In this document: piece by piece, positions 1-8,182 of the stretch | How the letters are laid out: each line of letters opens with the position of its first letter | Numbering within the stretch: position 1 is the first letter of the stretch | From: a virus | Length of the DNA stretch: 24,905 nt | Direction: 5' to 3' (one strand) | IMG/VR virus record: IMGVR_UViG_3300042894_000335 | Location: 1-24,905 of that record | Position numbers and translations under genes: made by a program | The notes under the pieces: generated by a model | Seen by the model: only the letters and a program-made list of their open reading frames with translations | What the model was told of the DNA's origin: nothing | The model's database searches: none

Positions 1-565
1 GACGATTTTCTTTATAGTCTTTAAAGAATGTCATTGCAATAAGCATATATGCAAATTGTGGAGTTTCATAAATTGTCTTAGTAGCACGATTTTGTACTAA
101 GTATTTATCACACAACTGTTTGATACCAGCATATGTAAAATTAAAATCTCTATCATGACGGAGATATTCATCCAATTTATCAAATTCTTGTTTGGTATAC
201 CATTCTAGAATTTCTTCGTCATAAACCAATGCGTCAATATTAGCTCTAACAAGATCATGTAATTTAGGAGGATTCTTTCCACCCCAAACATTCTTTCTTA
301 ATCTATAATTCAATAGTCTTGATGCTACATATTGATAATTAGGTTTTTGTTCACTGATCAAATTTGACGCAGCTTCAATCAACATTGTATGAATATCACC
401 AGAAGACATCTTATCAAAGAATGATAGATGTGCATTCATTGCGACTTCTTCAAAACTAACATTTTTAATATCATCGGTTGCCCATTGCAAAACCTTATTG
501 ATTTTATCTGCACTAAATTTTTCCAAATTTCCGTTGCGCTTCTTTATAAAAATTTCTTTGTTCAT
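1..565 (-). CDS. nrdA: Ribonucleoside-diphosphate reductase class I alpha subunit, N-terminal part (cut by window edge)
   Basis: The large subunit of aerobic class I ribonucleotide reductase converts ribonucleoside diphosphates to deoxy forms and feeds phage DNA synthesis. I translated this from the complement: ATG at 565-563, then 188 open codons to the edge. The catalytic cysteines lie beyond the window. Residues 1-90 look like an ATP-cone (IKKRNGNLEKFSADKINKVL), the allosteric activity domain. The NrdA N-terminal barrel follows, with YVASRLLNYRLRK, LVQNRATKTIYE and ETPQFAYMLIAM, all family landmarks. The upstream gene is the gp41 helicase, 103 bp away, and that gap holds a large hairpin. 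No Shine-Dalgarno is visible before the ATG. The family assignment is strong; whether the protein is complete cannot be judged. Confidence 0.93.
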   Translation of the reverse strand, partial: MNKEIFIKKRNGNLEKFSADKINKVLQWATDDIKNVSFEEVAMNAHLSFFDKMSSGDIHTMLIEAASNLISEQKPNYQYVASRLLNYRLRKNVWGGKNPPKLHDLVRANIDALVYDEEILEWYTKQEFDKLDEYLRHDRDFNFTYAGIKQLCDKYLVQNRATKTIYETPQFAYMLIAMTFFKDYKENR

Positions 566-585
566 ATGGGTAAAAAATAATTATC

Positions 586-659
586 CAATCGGGGAGAAAA
601 AGTCCAAAATAAAAGTTTAAAAAAATCTTGTTTTATAGAAACTTTTTCTCCCCAGATTG
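586..659 (-). promoter_or_regulatory. Long inverted repeat between gp41 and nrdA (attenuator/terminator candidate)
   Basis: GGGGAGAAAAAGT at 591-603 is a perfect 13-bp complement of ACTTTTTCTCCCC at 641-653. Outside one bulged A (654), CAATC 586-590 pairs with GATTG 655-659, giving an 18-bp stem. Within the 37-nt loop, 609-614 can pair with 631-636. In minus-strand RNA the stem starts about 10 nt after the gp41 stop and is followed by an AU-rich stretch containing a run of six U, ending about 20 nt before the nrdA ATG. It could be a partial terminator setting nrdA level, an RNA-processing site or an mRNA-stabilising 3' end. Confidence 0.75.
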
Positions 660-668
660 ATATATAGG

Positions 669-2048
669 TTATTCACTGTCCTCTGTACTATGAGCATTCC
701 ACTTGTTGCTCATCATTTTCTTGACTACATTTTCTTCTTGACTCATTTCATTCAAAATACCCATACCTTCACGGCTGTTTTCCGCAAAGATTCTGATATC
801 ACCACAACCAGCATTCATTCTAGCTGGGAATGTAATACCATCAGGTCCGAAACGATTCTTAATTACGTGGAATCGTGCAGTATTAGCTTGTTTATCCGAC
901 ATCTTACGACTCAGTGACATAACAAAGTCAGCAGTCATAATCTTACGATAACTATCTGAAATGTTATTTGCTTGAATGATATCTTCATCCATAGCAGCAC
1001 GATTGCTCTGTGAAGCACTCCAAATAGGAACTTGTAGTTCACCAGCTACACCACGTAGTTCTTCATAAATACCACCAGCTTCACTATAACTGTTACTATT
1101 ACGTTCACTCTGAGAAGGACGTAGAATATCAGCATAGTCAACAATAATCATATCTACCTTAGTACCAAGAGTTTGAATACGTTCAGCATGTAGCTTCAAA
1201 CTATGAGCGGATACAGTCTTAATTGGATAGTACTTAATAATCAATTTACCAGGCACTTCTGCAATCTTCTTCTTAACAATGTCAATGTTGTTACGGATGT
1301 TTTGGAAATCAATTCCAGTAAAACAAGCATCATAACGTAGACCAACATAGTTTTCATTCAATTCCAAAGTATAATGTAATACATTCTTACCTTGTTTCAT
1401 TGCCTCTGCACCCATCTTAGCAAGAACCCAACTCTTACCACTACCAGCACAAGCAGTAATAATTCCAAGTTCACCACCAGCAAGACCACCATCCATAATA
1501 CTATCTACTTCTGTCCAATTAGTCTTGACAGTTTTACGAGCCATTTGACTCATACGTTTTTCAATGTCAACCATGTATTCATGTCCAATATTGCGTTCCA
1601 TACCAGCTTTCATCGCAACATCAACTACATGTTTGATTTTATCATATTGACCACTCTTCAAATGATCAACACTTTCCATAATAGCATTCTTAATCTTCTG
1701 ATTCTTACAGAATTCAAGAAACTGTTCTTTGATATACTTCAAATCAGTATCACTGATTTTCTGATACACCAATCGAAGTTGTTCTACAACTGATTGTTTG
1801 AGTAAATCGTTTTCAATTCCATCAACTTTAACCTTAAATACTGCTAATGTTGGTAAATCTTTGTATTGAAGAAAATAACTAATCGTTTCTTTAACGATAA
1901 ATTTATGTGCATCAGTCTCGAAACTATCTGGTTCCAAGATATCACTGATACGTTCAATGAATGTTTTATCCGACACCAAACCACTAATACATTTGATTTG
2001 GAATTCAGATCCGAATTTTTTTAGGTTATCAATAATTTTTTCCGACAT
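669..2048 (-). CDS. 41: Replicative DNA helicase, DnaB/T4 gp41 type
   Basis: This is the hexameric 5'-3' helicase that unwinds DNA at the phage fork and works with a primase. It is 459 aa, close to T4 gp41 (475 aa). The N-terminal helical domain spans about 1-170, followed by a RecA-like motor. Walker A is ACAGSGKS at 199-206, a likely catalytic Glu is in TLELNE near 229, Walker B is IIVDYAD at 301-307, and a sensor Gln is in SASQSNRA near 347. The C-terminus is acidic and Ser-rich. The ATG at 2048 has no Shine-Dalgarno, only AT-rich sequence. The gene follows the FEN-type nuclease by 60 bp and precedes nrdA, forming the end of a replication block. No primase gene is visible in this window. 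Confidence 0.93.
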   Translation of the reverse strand: MSEKIIDNLKKFGSEFQIKCISGLVSDKTFIERISDILEPDSFETDAHKFIVKETISYFLQYKDLPTLAVFKVKVDGIENDLLKQSVVEQLRLVYQKISDTDLKYIKEQFLEFCKNQKIKNAIMESVDHLKSGQYDKIKHVVDVAMKAGMERNIGHEYMVDIEKRMSQMARKTVKTNWTEVDSIMDGGLAGGELGIITACAGSGKSWVLAKMGAEAMKQGKNVLHYTLELNENYVGLRYDACFTGIDFQNIRNNIDIVKKKIAEVPGKLIIKYYPIKTVSAHSLKLHAERIQTLGTKVDMIIVDYADILRPSQSERNSNSYSEAGGIYEELRGVAGELQVPIWSASQSNRAAMDEDIIQANNISDSYRKIMTADFVMSLSRKMSDKQANTARFHVIKNRFGPDGITFPARMNAGCGDIRIFAENSREGMGILNEMSQEENVVKKMMSNKWNAHSTEDSE

Positions 2049-2089
2049 ATATTTAATATAATTTATCTACACCAACTATACCATACCAT

Positions 2090-2116
2090 TTCTGTAAACC
2101 AAGATTATTTACAGAA
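2090..2116 (-). repeat. Small hairpin overlapping the nuclease stop codon
   Basis: TTCTGTAAA (2090-2098) and TTTACAGAA (2108-2116) form a perfect 9-bp stem with a 9-nt loop. The stem includes the TAA stop of the FEN-like gene. No U-run follows in the minus direction, so it is unlikely to be a strong terminator. It could affect mRNA decay or coupling to gp41. Confidence 0.45.
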
Positions 2117-3176
2117 CCATTGAGTTAATCTTTCCAAACACTTCATTTAACCATATCATGCTATTTGGAAAGTTATTTTGCATACAATCTTCCACCAACA
2201 ATTTGCTAAAACCAAATCTGTCAAGTTTAACGATTGGTTTTTCCATAATTTCGTTGATTCTCAATTGCGAGAATGATTGAATTTGTGTATCATGTAACTG
2301 CATCAAATCATAATTACGTTGCATTACATCTTTATTTTCCAATACTGTATCATACAATTTTAATTTGCCTTTATGAGTATCACTATAATTGTATAATTCT
2401 TGTAAGGAATATTGTTTATCTTCTGTAAGAATAGGATAACACTTGATAATAGTTTTTAACCCAGCACCTTTAATACCGTCAATGTTATCACTACTATCTC
2501 CTTCCATTACTCTATAGTTGATAAAGTTCTTACAACTAATACCATATTCCAATAGAATTTCTGCACAACCATACAATTTCTTTTTGGTTGGACTCCAAAT
2601 TTTAACTCTATCTCCAGCTAATTGTAAGAAATCTTTATCAGCACTCATAATGGTAACATTACTATTTTTAAAATATTCTGTTGCCAAATATGCAATTGTA
2701 TCATCTGCTTCAATATGATCAATTGCCATGGTTGTTACAGGCAACTTATCAAGATATTGTACAGTTCTCAACAACTGTTTCTTTAAATTTTTATCTTCTG
2801 TATCTGGAGTGGTAATATCATCATACGCTCTATTAAGCCTAATCTTAGTCTTTCTACCACTCTTATATTGAGGATAAATCTTCCGTCTTTTCAGTGAACC
2901 CCCCTGGCCATCAGACACAATTACAATCTTTGTGGGATTGATTAATTTTGCCGCATAACCAATGCTTTTTAAGCACCCTGCAATTCCACCAGTATGATTA
3001 CCATTGGAATTAAGGGAGGGGGAGGCCATGAACGCTCTAATAAAAGTGTTCATGAAATCAACAATTAGTATTTCAGATTCGGAAGATCTATTCAATCCAC
3101 CATTTCTGTCTTCTTGTTTTACATTATCGAATAACGAAAACAACCTCTTTTTTTCACTGTCAGATAGATTACTCAT
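2109..3176 (-). CDS. rnh: 5'-3' exonuclease / flap endonuclease, T4 RNase H type
   Basis: This FEN/PIN-family nuclease is likely to remove RNA primers and 5' flaps from lagging-strand fragments. From the ATG at 3176 it is 355 aa (T4 RNase H is 305). Metal-binding acidic residues are visible: D40 in ILIVDF, D89 in VSDGQ, E156/D158/D159 in HIEADD, D180/D182 in SADKD and D227/D230 in EGDSSDN. A helix-hairpin-helix follows (DGIKGAGLKT). The KRRKIYPQYKSGR segment is the usual arch/helical gateway region. The frame is open upstream to 3230, but I chose 3176 because it overlaps the uvsX stop by 8 bp, suggesting translational coupling, and because the upstream residues look unlike a conserved N-terminus. 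Confidence 0.88.
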   Translation of the reverse strand: MSNLSDSEKKRLFSLFDNVKQEDRNGGLNRSSESEILIVDFMNTFIRAFMASPSLNSNGNHTGGIAGCLKSIGYAAKLINPTKIVIVSDGQGGSLKRRKIYPQYKSGRKTKIRLNRAYDDITTPDTEDKNLKKQLLRTVQYLDKLPVTTMAIDHIEADDTIAYLATEYFKNSNVTIMSADKDFLQLAGDRVKIWSPTKKKLYGCAEILLEYGISCKNFINYRVMEGDSSDNIDGIKGAGLKTIIKCYPILTEDKQYSLQELYNYSDTHKGKLKLYDTVLENKDVMQRNYDLMQLHDTQIQSFSQLRINEIMEKPIVKLDRFGFSKLLVEDCMQNNFPNSMIWLNEVFGKINSMVL

Positions 3177-4320
3177 TCTCAGATGATACACCAGCATCTT
3201 CATCATTGTCAACAACTGCGTCGTCAACAATAATACTATTTGGATCTTTGTACTTCATAATTACTTCATCACAAATCTTCAAGTAAATTTCTTCACCCAA
3301 AACTTTGTCAGACTTCATTGTTTCTACAAAGTCCTTAGACTGGAACTTCCATTCACTACCATCATCTTTCTTATAGGTATAATAAGCACCACCTTGTTTT
3401 ACCAAGTTGTTTTCCTTCAATACTTTGATCCAACTGCCATAATCAGCAATTCCACTATCAAAGTAAATATCAAAAGCAGCTTGACGTTGTGGTGGTCCCA
3501 TACGGTTCTTGATAACAACTGCTTTACATTCATTACCAATAACTTCTTCACCTCTCTTGAGTTTACCAGTGTTGTTCAAACGTACACGAACACTACAATG
3601 ATATGCAAGTGACTTACCACCACTTACTACCCACTTATCACCAAATGCCATAGCATTTAGATTCTGACGCAATTGATTGGTGAATACAGTAAGAACTTTC
3701 TGTTTACCAATCATGTTGGTAATCTTACGCATTGCTTTGCTGATAATAATAGATTTACCGGTAGCAAATCCATCCTTACCATGATCACTTTCCAATTCTG
3801 CCTTTGTTGATGCTGCAGCAACAGAATCAACAATGATTGTAAGAATACGATCTTTATTGGACTTTCTTACAATTCCAATCATATGTTCCATCTTTTCAAA
3901 AATATCTTCAACAGTTTCGCATTGAACATATAGAAGTTTTGATAGATCTACACCGAGACTTTTCCAGAATTCTGGAGCAGCAGCATTTTCAGTGTCAATA
4001 ACAACTGCTACACCACCTTTTCTCTGTGTATCAGCAACAACATGCGCTGATACTAGACTTTTACCAGTACCTTCTAATCCATTGAATTCAACCATCTTGC
4101 CTACTGGTAATCCACCATGCGGACGATTACTAATTGCTAGATCAAGAATAGAAGAACCTGTACTAATCCAATCACTAATTTCTGCTGGATTTTCTTGTTC
4201 ATCCAAGAAATATGCAATCTTTCCGCCATCTTTATTGGCTTTATTTAACTCATTTGCGAGTAATTCTACTAACTCATCTCTTTGAGGAGTTTCTTGTGTA
4301 ACTTGATTTTTCTTTTTCAT
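3169..4320 (-). CDS. uvsX: UvsX/RecA-like recombinase
   Basis: This is a strand-exchange recombinase for recombination-dependent replication and repair. It forms filaments on ssDNA with help from gp32. It is 383 aa, very near T4 UvsX (391). Walker A is GLEGTGKS at 81-88, Walker B is LTIIVDS at 160-166, and the L2/sensor region FTNQLRQN is near 213-220. GGKSLAYHCSVRVRL is typical of the family. The C-terminus is strongly acidic (VDNDEDAG), as in RecA/UvsX regulatory tails. It lies directly downstream of gp32, after a hairpin with a U-rich tail, and overlaps the FEN gene by 8 bp. The start has no Shine-Dalgarno; the leader is TATTTTTATG-like. Confidence 0.94.
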   Translation of the reverse strand: MKKKNQVTQETPQRDELVELLANELNKANKDGGKIAYFLDEQENPAEISDWISTGSSILDLAISNRPHGGLPVGKMVEFNGLEGTGKSLVSAHVVADTQRKGGVAVVIDTENAAAPEFWKSLGVDLSKLLYVQCETVEDIFEKMEHMIGIVRKSNKDRILTIIVDSVAAASTKAELESDHGKDGFATGKSIIISKAMRKITNMIGKQKVLTVFTNQLRQNLNAMAFGDKWVVSGGKSLAYHCSVRVRLNNTGKLKRGEEVIGNECKAVVIKNRMGPPQRQAAFDIYFDSGIADYGSWIKVLKENNLVKQGGAYYTYKKDDGSEWKFQSKDFVETMKSDKVLGEEIYLKICDEVIMKYKDPNSIIVDDAVVDNDEDAGVSSENE

Positions 4321-4340
4321 AAAAATATAAAACTAAAATA

Positions 4341-4369
4341 GGGGTGGCAGTAATATATACTACCACCCC
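4341..4369 (-). terminator. Rho-independent terminator after gp32
   Basis: GGGGTGG (4341-4347) pairs with CCACCCC (4363-4369), and AGTA (4349-4352) pairs with TACT (4358-4361) around a 5-nt loop. The one C/A mismatch on the plus strand (4348/4362) is a G-U pair in minus-strand RNA, so the stem is complete only in the sense of gp32 transcription. A U-rich tail follows (complement of 4321-4340). It lies 17 bp past the gp32 stop, so gp32 may be expressed above uvsX, as in T4. Confidence 0.85.
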
Positions 4370-4385
4370 ATTACAAACAATTTAT

Positions 4386-5216
4386 TTAACTGTTAAACAA
4401 ATTATCAAAAGCAGCAGCTACATCATCTGAATTTGATTTTGCTGCAGTAGCAGTTGGTGATTTATTTGTTGCAGTTGCTTTTGGAAAAGCAGTAGCAGCA
4501 GTTGGAGGAGCAGTAAACGGAGTGTCATCTTCAACAATAGTATTGACGGTTCCTTCAGCAGATTGAGTTTCTGGATTCAACCATGCATTCATTACACCCT
4601 TTAGTTCTTCGTAGGAAAATTCTGGGAATAAATCCAGAATATTTGTTTGTTGTGCCAAGACATCTTTTTGAGCGACATCAATTGCAATACTTGCATTTGG
4701 CTTAACACGAATTGTAGTTTCTGGGAAAGACTTACCAGAATCTTCTGCAGTACGGAATTCTACTACAATATCACGACCGTTAACCAAATCGGTGATATCA
4801 CCGTAATCAACGTCATTGATGATGCTTAGAATTTCTTGGTAAACATTCTTACCGAATCCCCAGAAACGAACACCTTCTCCTTCTTCACCACGAACAATGA
4901 TAGGAGCATATGTACGCATCTTTGGTTCCATCTTCTTACCCAAAATCCAGTCTTCCTTGTTACCGGTCTTCTTCATACGATTGGACCATTCAACGATTGG
5001 ATCAGGACGATTGAAACTATCAGGAGATAGATAGGTCTTGTTGTTGATATTATAGTGGAACTTCAACTCAATAAAAGGATTATCAGGTTGATACTTGTAG
5101 GGAACGATACGAACCACTTGTTTACCAGGCTTTGGTTTCCAAATAAGATTGGTTTTGTTGCCTTGGTTTGTTAGAGAGCTCAAACGGCTCTTCAGCTTTG
5201 ATATGTCTAATGCCAT
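4386..5216 (-). CDS. 32: Single-stranded DNA-binding protein, T4 gp32 type
   Basis: This protein coats ssDNA cooperatively and organises the replication and recombination proteins. It is 276 aa (T4 gp32 is 301). A basic N-terminal segment (LKSRLSSLTNQGNK) corresponds to the cooperativity/LAST region. The OB-fold core with IVPYKY, FIELKFHYN and APIIVRGEEGEG is near 35-120. The Ala/Thr/Pro-rich linker (about 232-263) leads to an acidic tip, DDVAAAFDNLF, which is the partner-binding tail. Unlike T4 gp32 there is no cysteine at all and only one histidine (H54), so the structural zinc site is absent. The gene is followed by a terminator and preceded by a structured leader that may mediate autoregulation. 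Confidence 0.9.
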   Translation of the reverse strand: MALDISKLKSRLSSLTNQGNKTNLIWKPKPGKQVVRIVPYKYQPDNPFIELKFHYNINNKTYLSPDSFNRPDPIVEWSNRMKKTGNKEDWILGKKMEPKMRTYAPIIVRGEEGEGVRFWGFGKNVYQEILSIINDVDYGDITDLVNGRDIVVEFRTAEDSGKSFPETTIRVKPNASIAIDVAQKDVLAQQTNILDLFPEFSYEELKGVMNAWLNPETQSAEGTVNTIVEDDTPFTAPPTAATAFPKATATNKSPTATAAKSNSDDVAAAFDNLFNS

Positions 5217-5222
5217 AATTTT

Positions 5223-5299
5223 TTAATTAGTTAATTTAGTTAATTAGTTAATTAGATAACTCACACGAATTATTTAATGACAACCAATTAAGTTGTCAT
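5223..5299 (-). promoter_or_regulatory. gp32 leader: hairpin/pseudoknot plus tandem AU repeats, probable autogenous operator
   Basis: ATGACAAC (5277-5284) and GTTGTCAT (5292-5299) form a perfect 8-bp stem with a 7-nt loop. Between it and the gp32 ATG (5216) lie four tandem copies of TTAATTAG or TTAATTTAG at 5223-5255, reading CTAATTAA-type repeats in the mRNA. The loop UUAAUU is complementary to AAUUAA in the repeats, so a pseudoknot is possible. T4 gp32 represses its own translation by nucleating on a 5' pseudoknot and filling an unstructured AU-rich leader; the layout here matches that plan. The sequence is seen; the function is inferred. Confidence 0.6.
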
Positions 5300-5325
5300 C
5301 AATATATATGAAGACCAAAAAGATT

Positions 5326-5718
5326 TCAACTTATTATATCAAATATTTTGACGGAGACGATTTTGACAGATACTTCGCTCGTTAAAATAATTGAATTTCT
5401 GTAGAGATTCCAGTCCAATTGATAGGTTTTATCAAAAACACCATTGTTTTCCTCGGCAATCAACTTGTTCATCGCATTCAAAGTGTAAAGAGTATTTGTG
5501 TCTTTTTTTCTATGAACGCTGATAGTGTTTTTAAATTTCAGTGAATTTCCATCGGATAGGTCAACATTGTATGTAGCATACAGTTCTTTTGGGTTGTTGA
5601 CATTGCAGAGTAAAAATATTTTACCGTTAATGACGCTATAGAAACTTTTTATTTCTTGGATAATGTCATTATATTCTTTGGAATTGGTAAATGTACACAA
5701 TAGTTGTTTGTTCTTCAT
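5326..5718 (-). CDS. Phage protein of unknown function
   Basis: This 130-aa protein has no motif I can name. It reads as a small mixed alpha/beta protein: an N-terminal strand-helix (QLLCTFTNSKEYNDIIQEI), a strand pair (GKIFLLCNV, YATYNVDL), then ISVHRKKDTNTLYTLNAMNK and a C-terminal half with DWNLYRNSIIL. There is no signal peptide or membrane segment. Its ATG directly follows the stop codon of the preceding gene (TAAATG), so the two are almost certainly co-translated. It is the last gene before the gp32 leader. The coding call is strong because of spacing and a proper protein-like composition. Confidence 0.75.
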   Translation of the reverse strand: MKNKQLLCTFTNSKEYNDIIQEIKSFYSVINGKIFLLCNVNNPKELYATYNVDLSDGNSLKFKNTISVHRKKDTNTLYTLNAMNKLIAEENNGVFDKTYQLDWNLYRNSIILTSEVSVKIVSVKIFDIIS

Positions 5719-6324
5719 TTATTTTATTATTAGTTTTTTACCGTCAACATTCCACAATTTACCGACATAATCTCCCGAAGAATCAAACCAACTATTTCGT
5801 TTGTTATAAAATCCGTATTTTAAAGCTTCTTCTAAAGTATATTCATTAGTCAATTCTTTTTCAATTGCTAAAGCATCTTGTTCTTTTTCTTCAGGAGTTC
5901 TATCATCACCTTTTGATTGTTGTGGTTCTGCTTGTTGAACAGGTTGTGTTTGTTGTGGTTCAAATTCAATTTGTTGTCCACTTGGTTGTTCTGGTTGTTC
6001 ATCTCCTGTAAACACATTGGCTTGTCCCCTTTTTGGATTTTCTTCAAAATGGGTACCACGAGCAATAGCTTTTTGTTTGTATTCAGGAGTTGGAAATGTA
6101 ACAAGAATACCATTTGTATTGTATGCTTGTCTTTCTGGATATTTACCTTCAAGCATTTTATTCAAATATTGATTTACAATTTTATGATCAATATTTGAAT
6201 TCAACAAATATTCTCTCAATACTTCAATATGTTCTTGTTTAGAAATATCAAAAATACCGTTTTCAATTGAAATGTCGGTACTTGCTTGTTCTAGTGCTTC
6301 AAAAAATATTTGTTTGATATTCAT
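5719..6324 (-). CDS. Phage protein of unknown function, Gln/Pro-rich centre
   Basis: This 201-aa protein has three visible parts. Residues 1-65 form an amphipathic helical region beginning MNIKQIFFEALEQ. The segment ILVTFPTPEYKQKAIARG near 75-92 looks conserved. A low-complexity Gln/Glu/Pro linker (about 108-145) follows, and the C-terminal piece after 150 (TLEEALKYGFYNKRNSWF) ends in a small beta unit. It starts 2 bp after the 603-aa gene stops and abuts the next gene, so the three form one translation unit. I cannot assign a function. The flexible centre suggests a linker or virion-associated protein. Confidence 0.75.
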   Translation of the reverse strand: MNIKQIFFEALEQASTDISIENGIFDISKQEHIEVLREYLLNSNIDHKIVNQYLNKMLEGKYPERQAYNTNGILVTFPTPEYKQKAIARGTHFEENPKRGQANVFTGDEQPEQPSGQQIEFEPQQTQPVQQAEPQQSKGDDRTPEEKEQDALAIEKELTNEYTLEEALKYGFYNKRNSWFDSSGDYVGKLWNVDGKKLIIK

Positions 6325-6326
6325 AA

Positions 6327-8138
6327 TTAAAATACATCTTCTTCACTTAAATTGGAACGGTGAATTTCTGTTTTGAAAGAAAACTTACTTCCTCTTTCAT
6401 TTCTCAATTCAATTGCAGAATAAAATGGTTTTACTTCTACTTTTCCATTTTCTTCTTCTTCTCGTATATCAAATATAATATATAAATATACAACGAAATA
6501 TGTTCCCTCTTTATTTTTACTTACTTCAAACTTACTAAGTCTAAAATCCTTATTTTCACTTGCATCAATCAACTTTTTGCCACTTGAAAATTCAGACTTG
6601 GTTCCCATTCTGTTAATTGTCTTACCATTAAATACTACAAGCGGTAAACTATCATTGTTACCAAAGATTGCTTCAGCAGATATTTGACTTGCAAATTGAA
6701 TAAATTCTTTCTTGATTTGAGCTTCATTACCCACATTCATAAATCGTTCAATGAACTTTTCATAAAATGTAATTGCTGCAATGTTAGAATTAAAGATGTT
6801 CATTGGTCTAAATGCACCTTTATTCATCGGAACATCACCTTTAGTAGATGGATTAAAGTAATCATTATAAACCTTAATAGAAGCATTCTTGACTTGTTTT
6901 ACATCTTCTGGTGTAGTACCAGTAAGTTGAACCATAAACAAATTCTTATTATCAATTAATCTTACTTTTTCGTTTATGGTACTAAATAAAGAATCTGGTT
7001 GAATTCTATTAATTTGTTGAATAAAGATTGTGACATTTTTCTTTAATGAATCGGTCATTTTTACCAATACTTCATCGGCTTCTCTTGCTTCAGATAAAAC
7101 ACCAATTTCTTTTTCAATAGCATCCCAACTATTAAACATATTAGAATATTGATTTCTAGCATAATTCATGTCTTCTTGACATTTTTGTTCAATATTACCA
7201 AATATTTTAACAACGGTATTTTTAACTTTTTGTATAAAATCGGACCATCCTTTTGTCAATTCCGCAGACAAATCTCCAATTTTTGATGAAATTCTATTGA
7301 GTGATGACTTTAACGATGATATAAATTCAATTTCAGTTAGTAATGTTTTACCAATATAAATTTCTTCAAACACAGGAGCACCACCACTAAATACACTGCG
7401 TGGATCTTTTTCAATTGGTTTTCCATCTGGTTGTTGTGACTGTAACCATTGATAGTATTTTTCTCTTTCTGCGGGTGTACCTGAAAAACTTAATTTGTCC
7501 GGTAAAATATCAAAAGCACCTTTCATTCTTCCAATACGATAACTATCACCACCAGCTTTTAAAGAAACCATTGCGAATTTCTTTCCAGTACCAGTTATTT
7601 CACACAAACTTTCGTTGGTACCACTTACTTTTCTATCTTTTAAAGCAATTTGAATTTCTGATATACTACAATTGTACAACAATACCGCATCAGCAGTGTT
7701 TTCTTTTTTCTTATCTTTACTGGCATAACCACTCTTATTGAATGATTCATAGAACTTTTTGATGTCTTGATGAATAAATCCGGTTGGTTTTGTAGTTGTT
7801 ACATTTGCCAATGTTACACTAGTACCAGATGCCAATTCAATTCTAGCCTTTATATCAGCATAATTTTGATATAATTTATTTTTACCAACAGCAGTAATTA
7901 TTGCAGGATTATCTAATTGTTGTATGCTCTTTAATATCTTTTCTATTTCTTCAGATAATTTTAACCACTTTTTGATTGTGTCTTTTTCTTTCGGATAATA
8001 ATCGCCATTTTCGCCGAATATCTTATATAAAGGAAAACTTTCTCTCAATTGTTGACTGAATGGCAATGGCATAACAGTCTCAACCTGTTGTAACTTAACT
8101 TGTAAGTCTTTTAATTTTACATCTTCATCTATATTCAT
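6327..8138 (-). CDS. Large phage protein of unknown function with a possible nuclease-like core
   Basis: This is 603 aa with no signal peptide or membrane segment. Residues 1-110 are helical. Around 125-210 lies a segment with TADAVLLYN (D150), then KKFAMVSLKAGG (K194) and YRIGRM. A D...x-x-K arrangement on two strands is reminiscent of PD-(D/E)XK nuclease folds, but the acidic partner is not clear, so this is only a suggestion. The centre (about 270-400) is rich in helices, possibly coiled coil. The C-terminal 150 residues look beta-rich (GTYFVVYLYIIFDI). The ATG lies one base after a hairpin. It is followed 2 bp later by the 201-aa gene. Function is unknown. Confidence 0.8.
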   Translation of the reverse strand: MNIDEDVKLKDLQVKLQQVETVMPLPFSQQLRESFPLYKIFGENGDYYPKEKDTIKKWLKLSEEIEKILKSIQQLDNPAIITAVGKNKLYQNYADIKARIELASGTSVTLANVTTTKPTGFIHQDIKKFYESFNKSGYASKDKKKENTADAVLLYNCSISEIQIALKDRKVSGTNESLCEITGTGKKFAMVSLKAGGDSYRIGRMKGAFDILPDKLSFSGTPAEREKYYQWLQSQQPDGKPIEKDPRSVFSGGAPVFEEIYIGKTLLTEIEFISSLKSSLNRISSKIGDLSAELTKGWSDFIQKVKNTVVKIFGNIEQKCQEDMNYARNQYSNMFNSWDAIEKEIGVLSEAREADEVLVKMTDSLKKNVTIFIQQINRIQPDSLFSTINEKVRLIDNKNLFMVQLTGTTPEDVKQVKNASIKVYNDYFNPSTKGDVPMNKGAFRPMNIFNSNIAAITFYEKFIERFMNVGNEAQIKKEFIQFASQISAEAIFGNNDSLPLVVFNGKTINRMGTKSEFSSGKKLIDASENKDFRLSKFEVSKNKEGTYFVVYLYIIFDIREEEENGKVEVKPFYSAIELRNERGSKFSFKTEIHRSNLSEEDVF

Positions 8139-8139
8139 T

Positions 8140-8167
8140 CGTATATATAAATATTGATATATACACG
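8140..8167 (-). promoter_or_regulatory. Hairpin abutting the start of the 603-aa gene
   Basis: 8140-8149 pairs with 8158-8167 in a 10-bp stem with an 8-nt loop. The single A/C mismatch on the plus strand (8143/8164) becomes a U-G pair in minus-strand RNA. The stem ends one base before the ATG at 8138, so it covers the region a ribosome would need. Apart from CG ends it is AU-only, so its stability is modest. Confidence 0.45.
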
Positions 8168-8182
8168 AAAATCAAATTGTTT

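Noticed and set aside
657-917. Short plus-strand frames antisense to replication and tail genes
   Set aside because: They overlap well-identified minus-strand genes completely and show no protein-like features.
3174-3230. Upstream start at 3230 for the FEN-type nuclease
   Set aside because: It would add 18 residues and overlap uvsX by about 60 bp. The ATG at 3176 gives a short, typical overlap.
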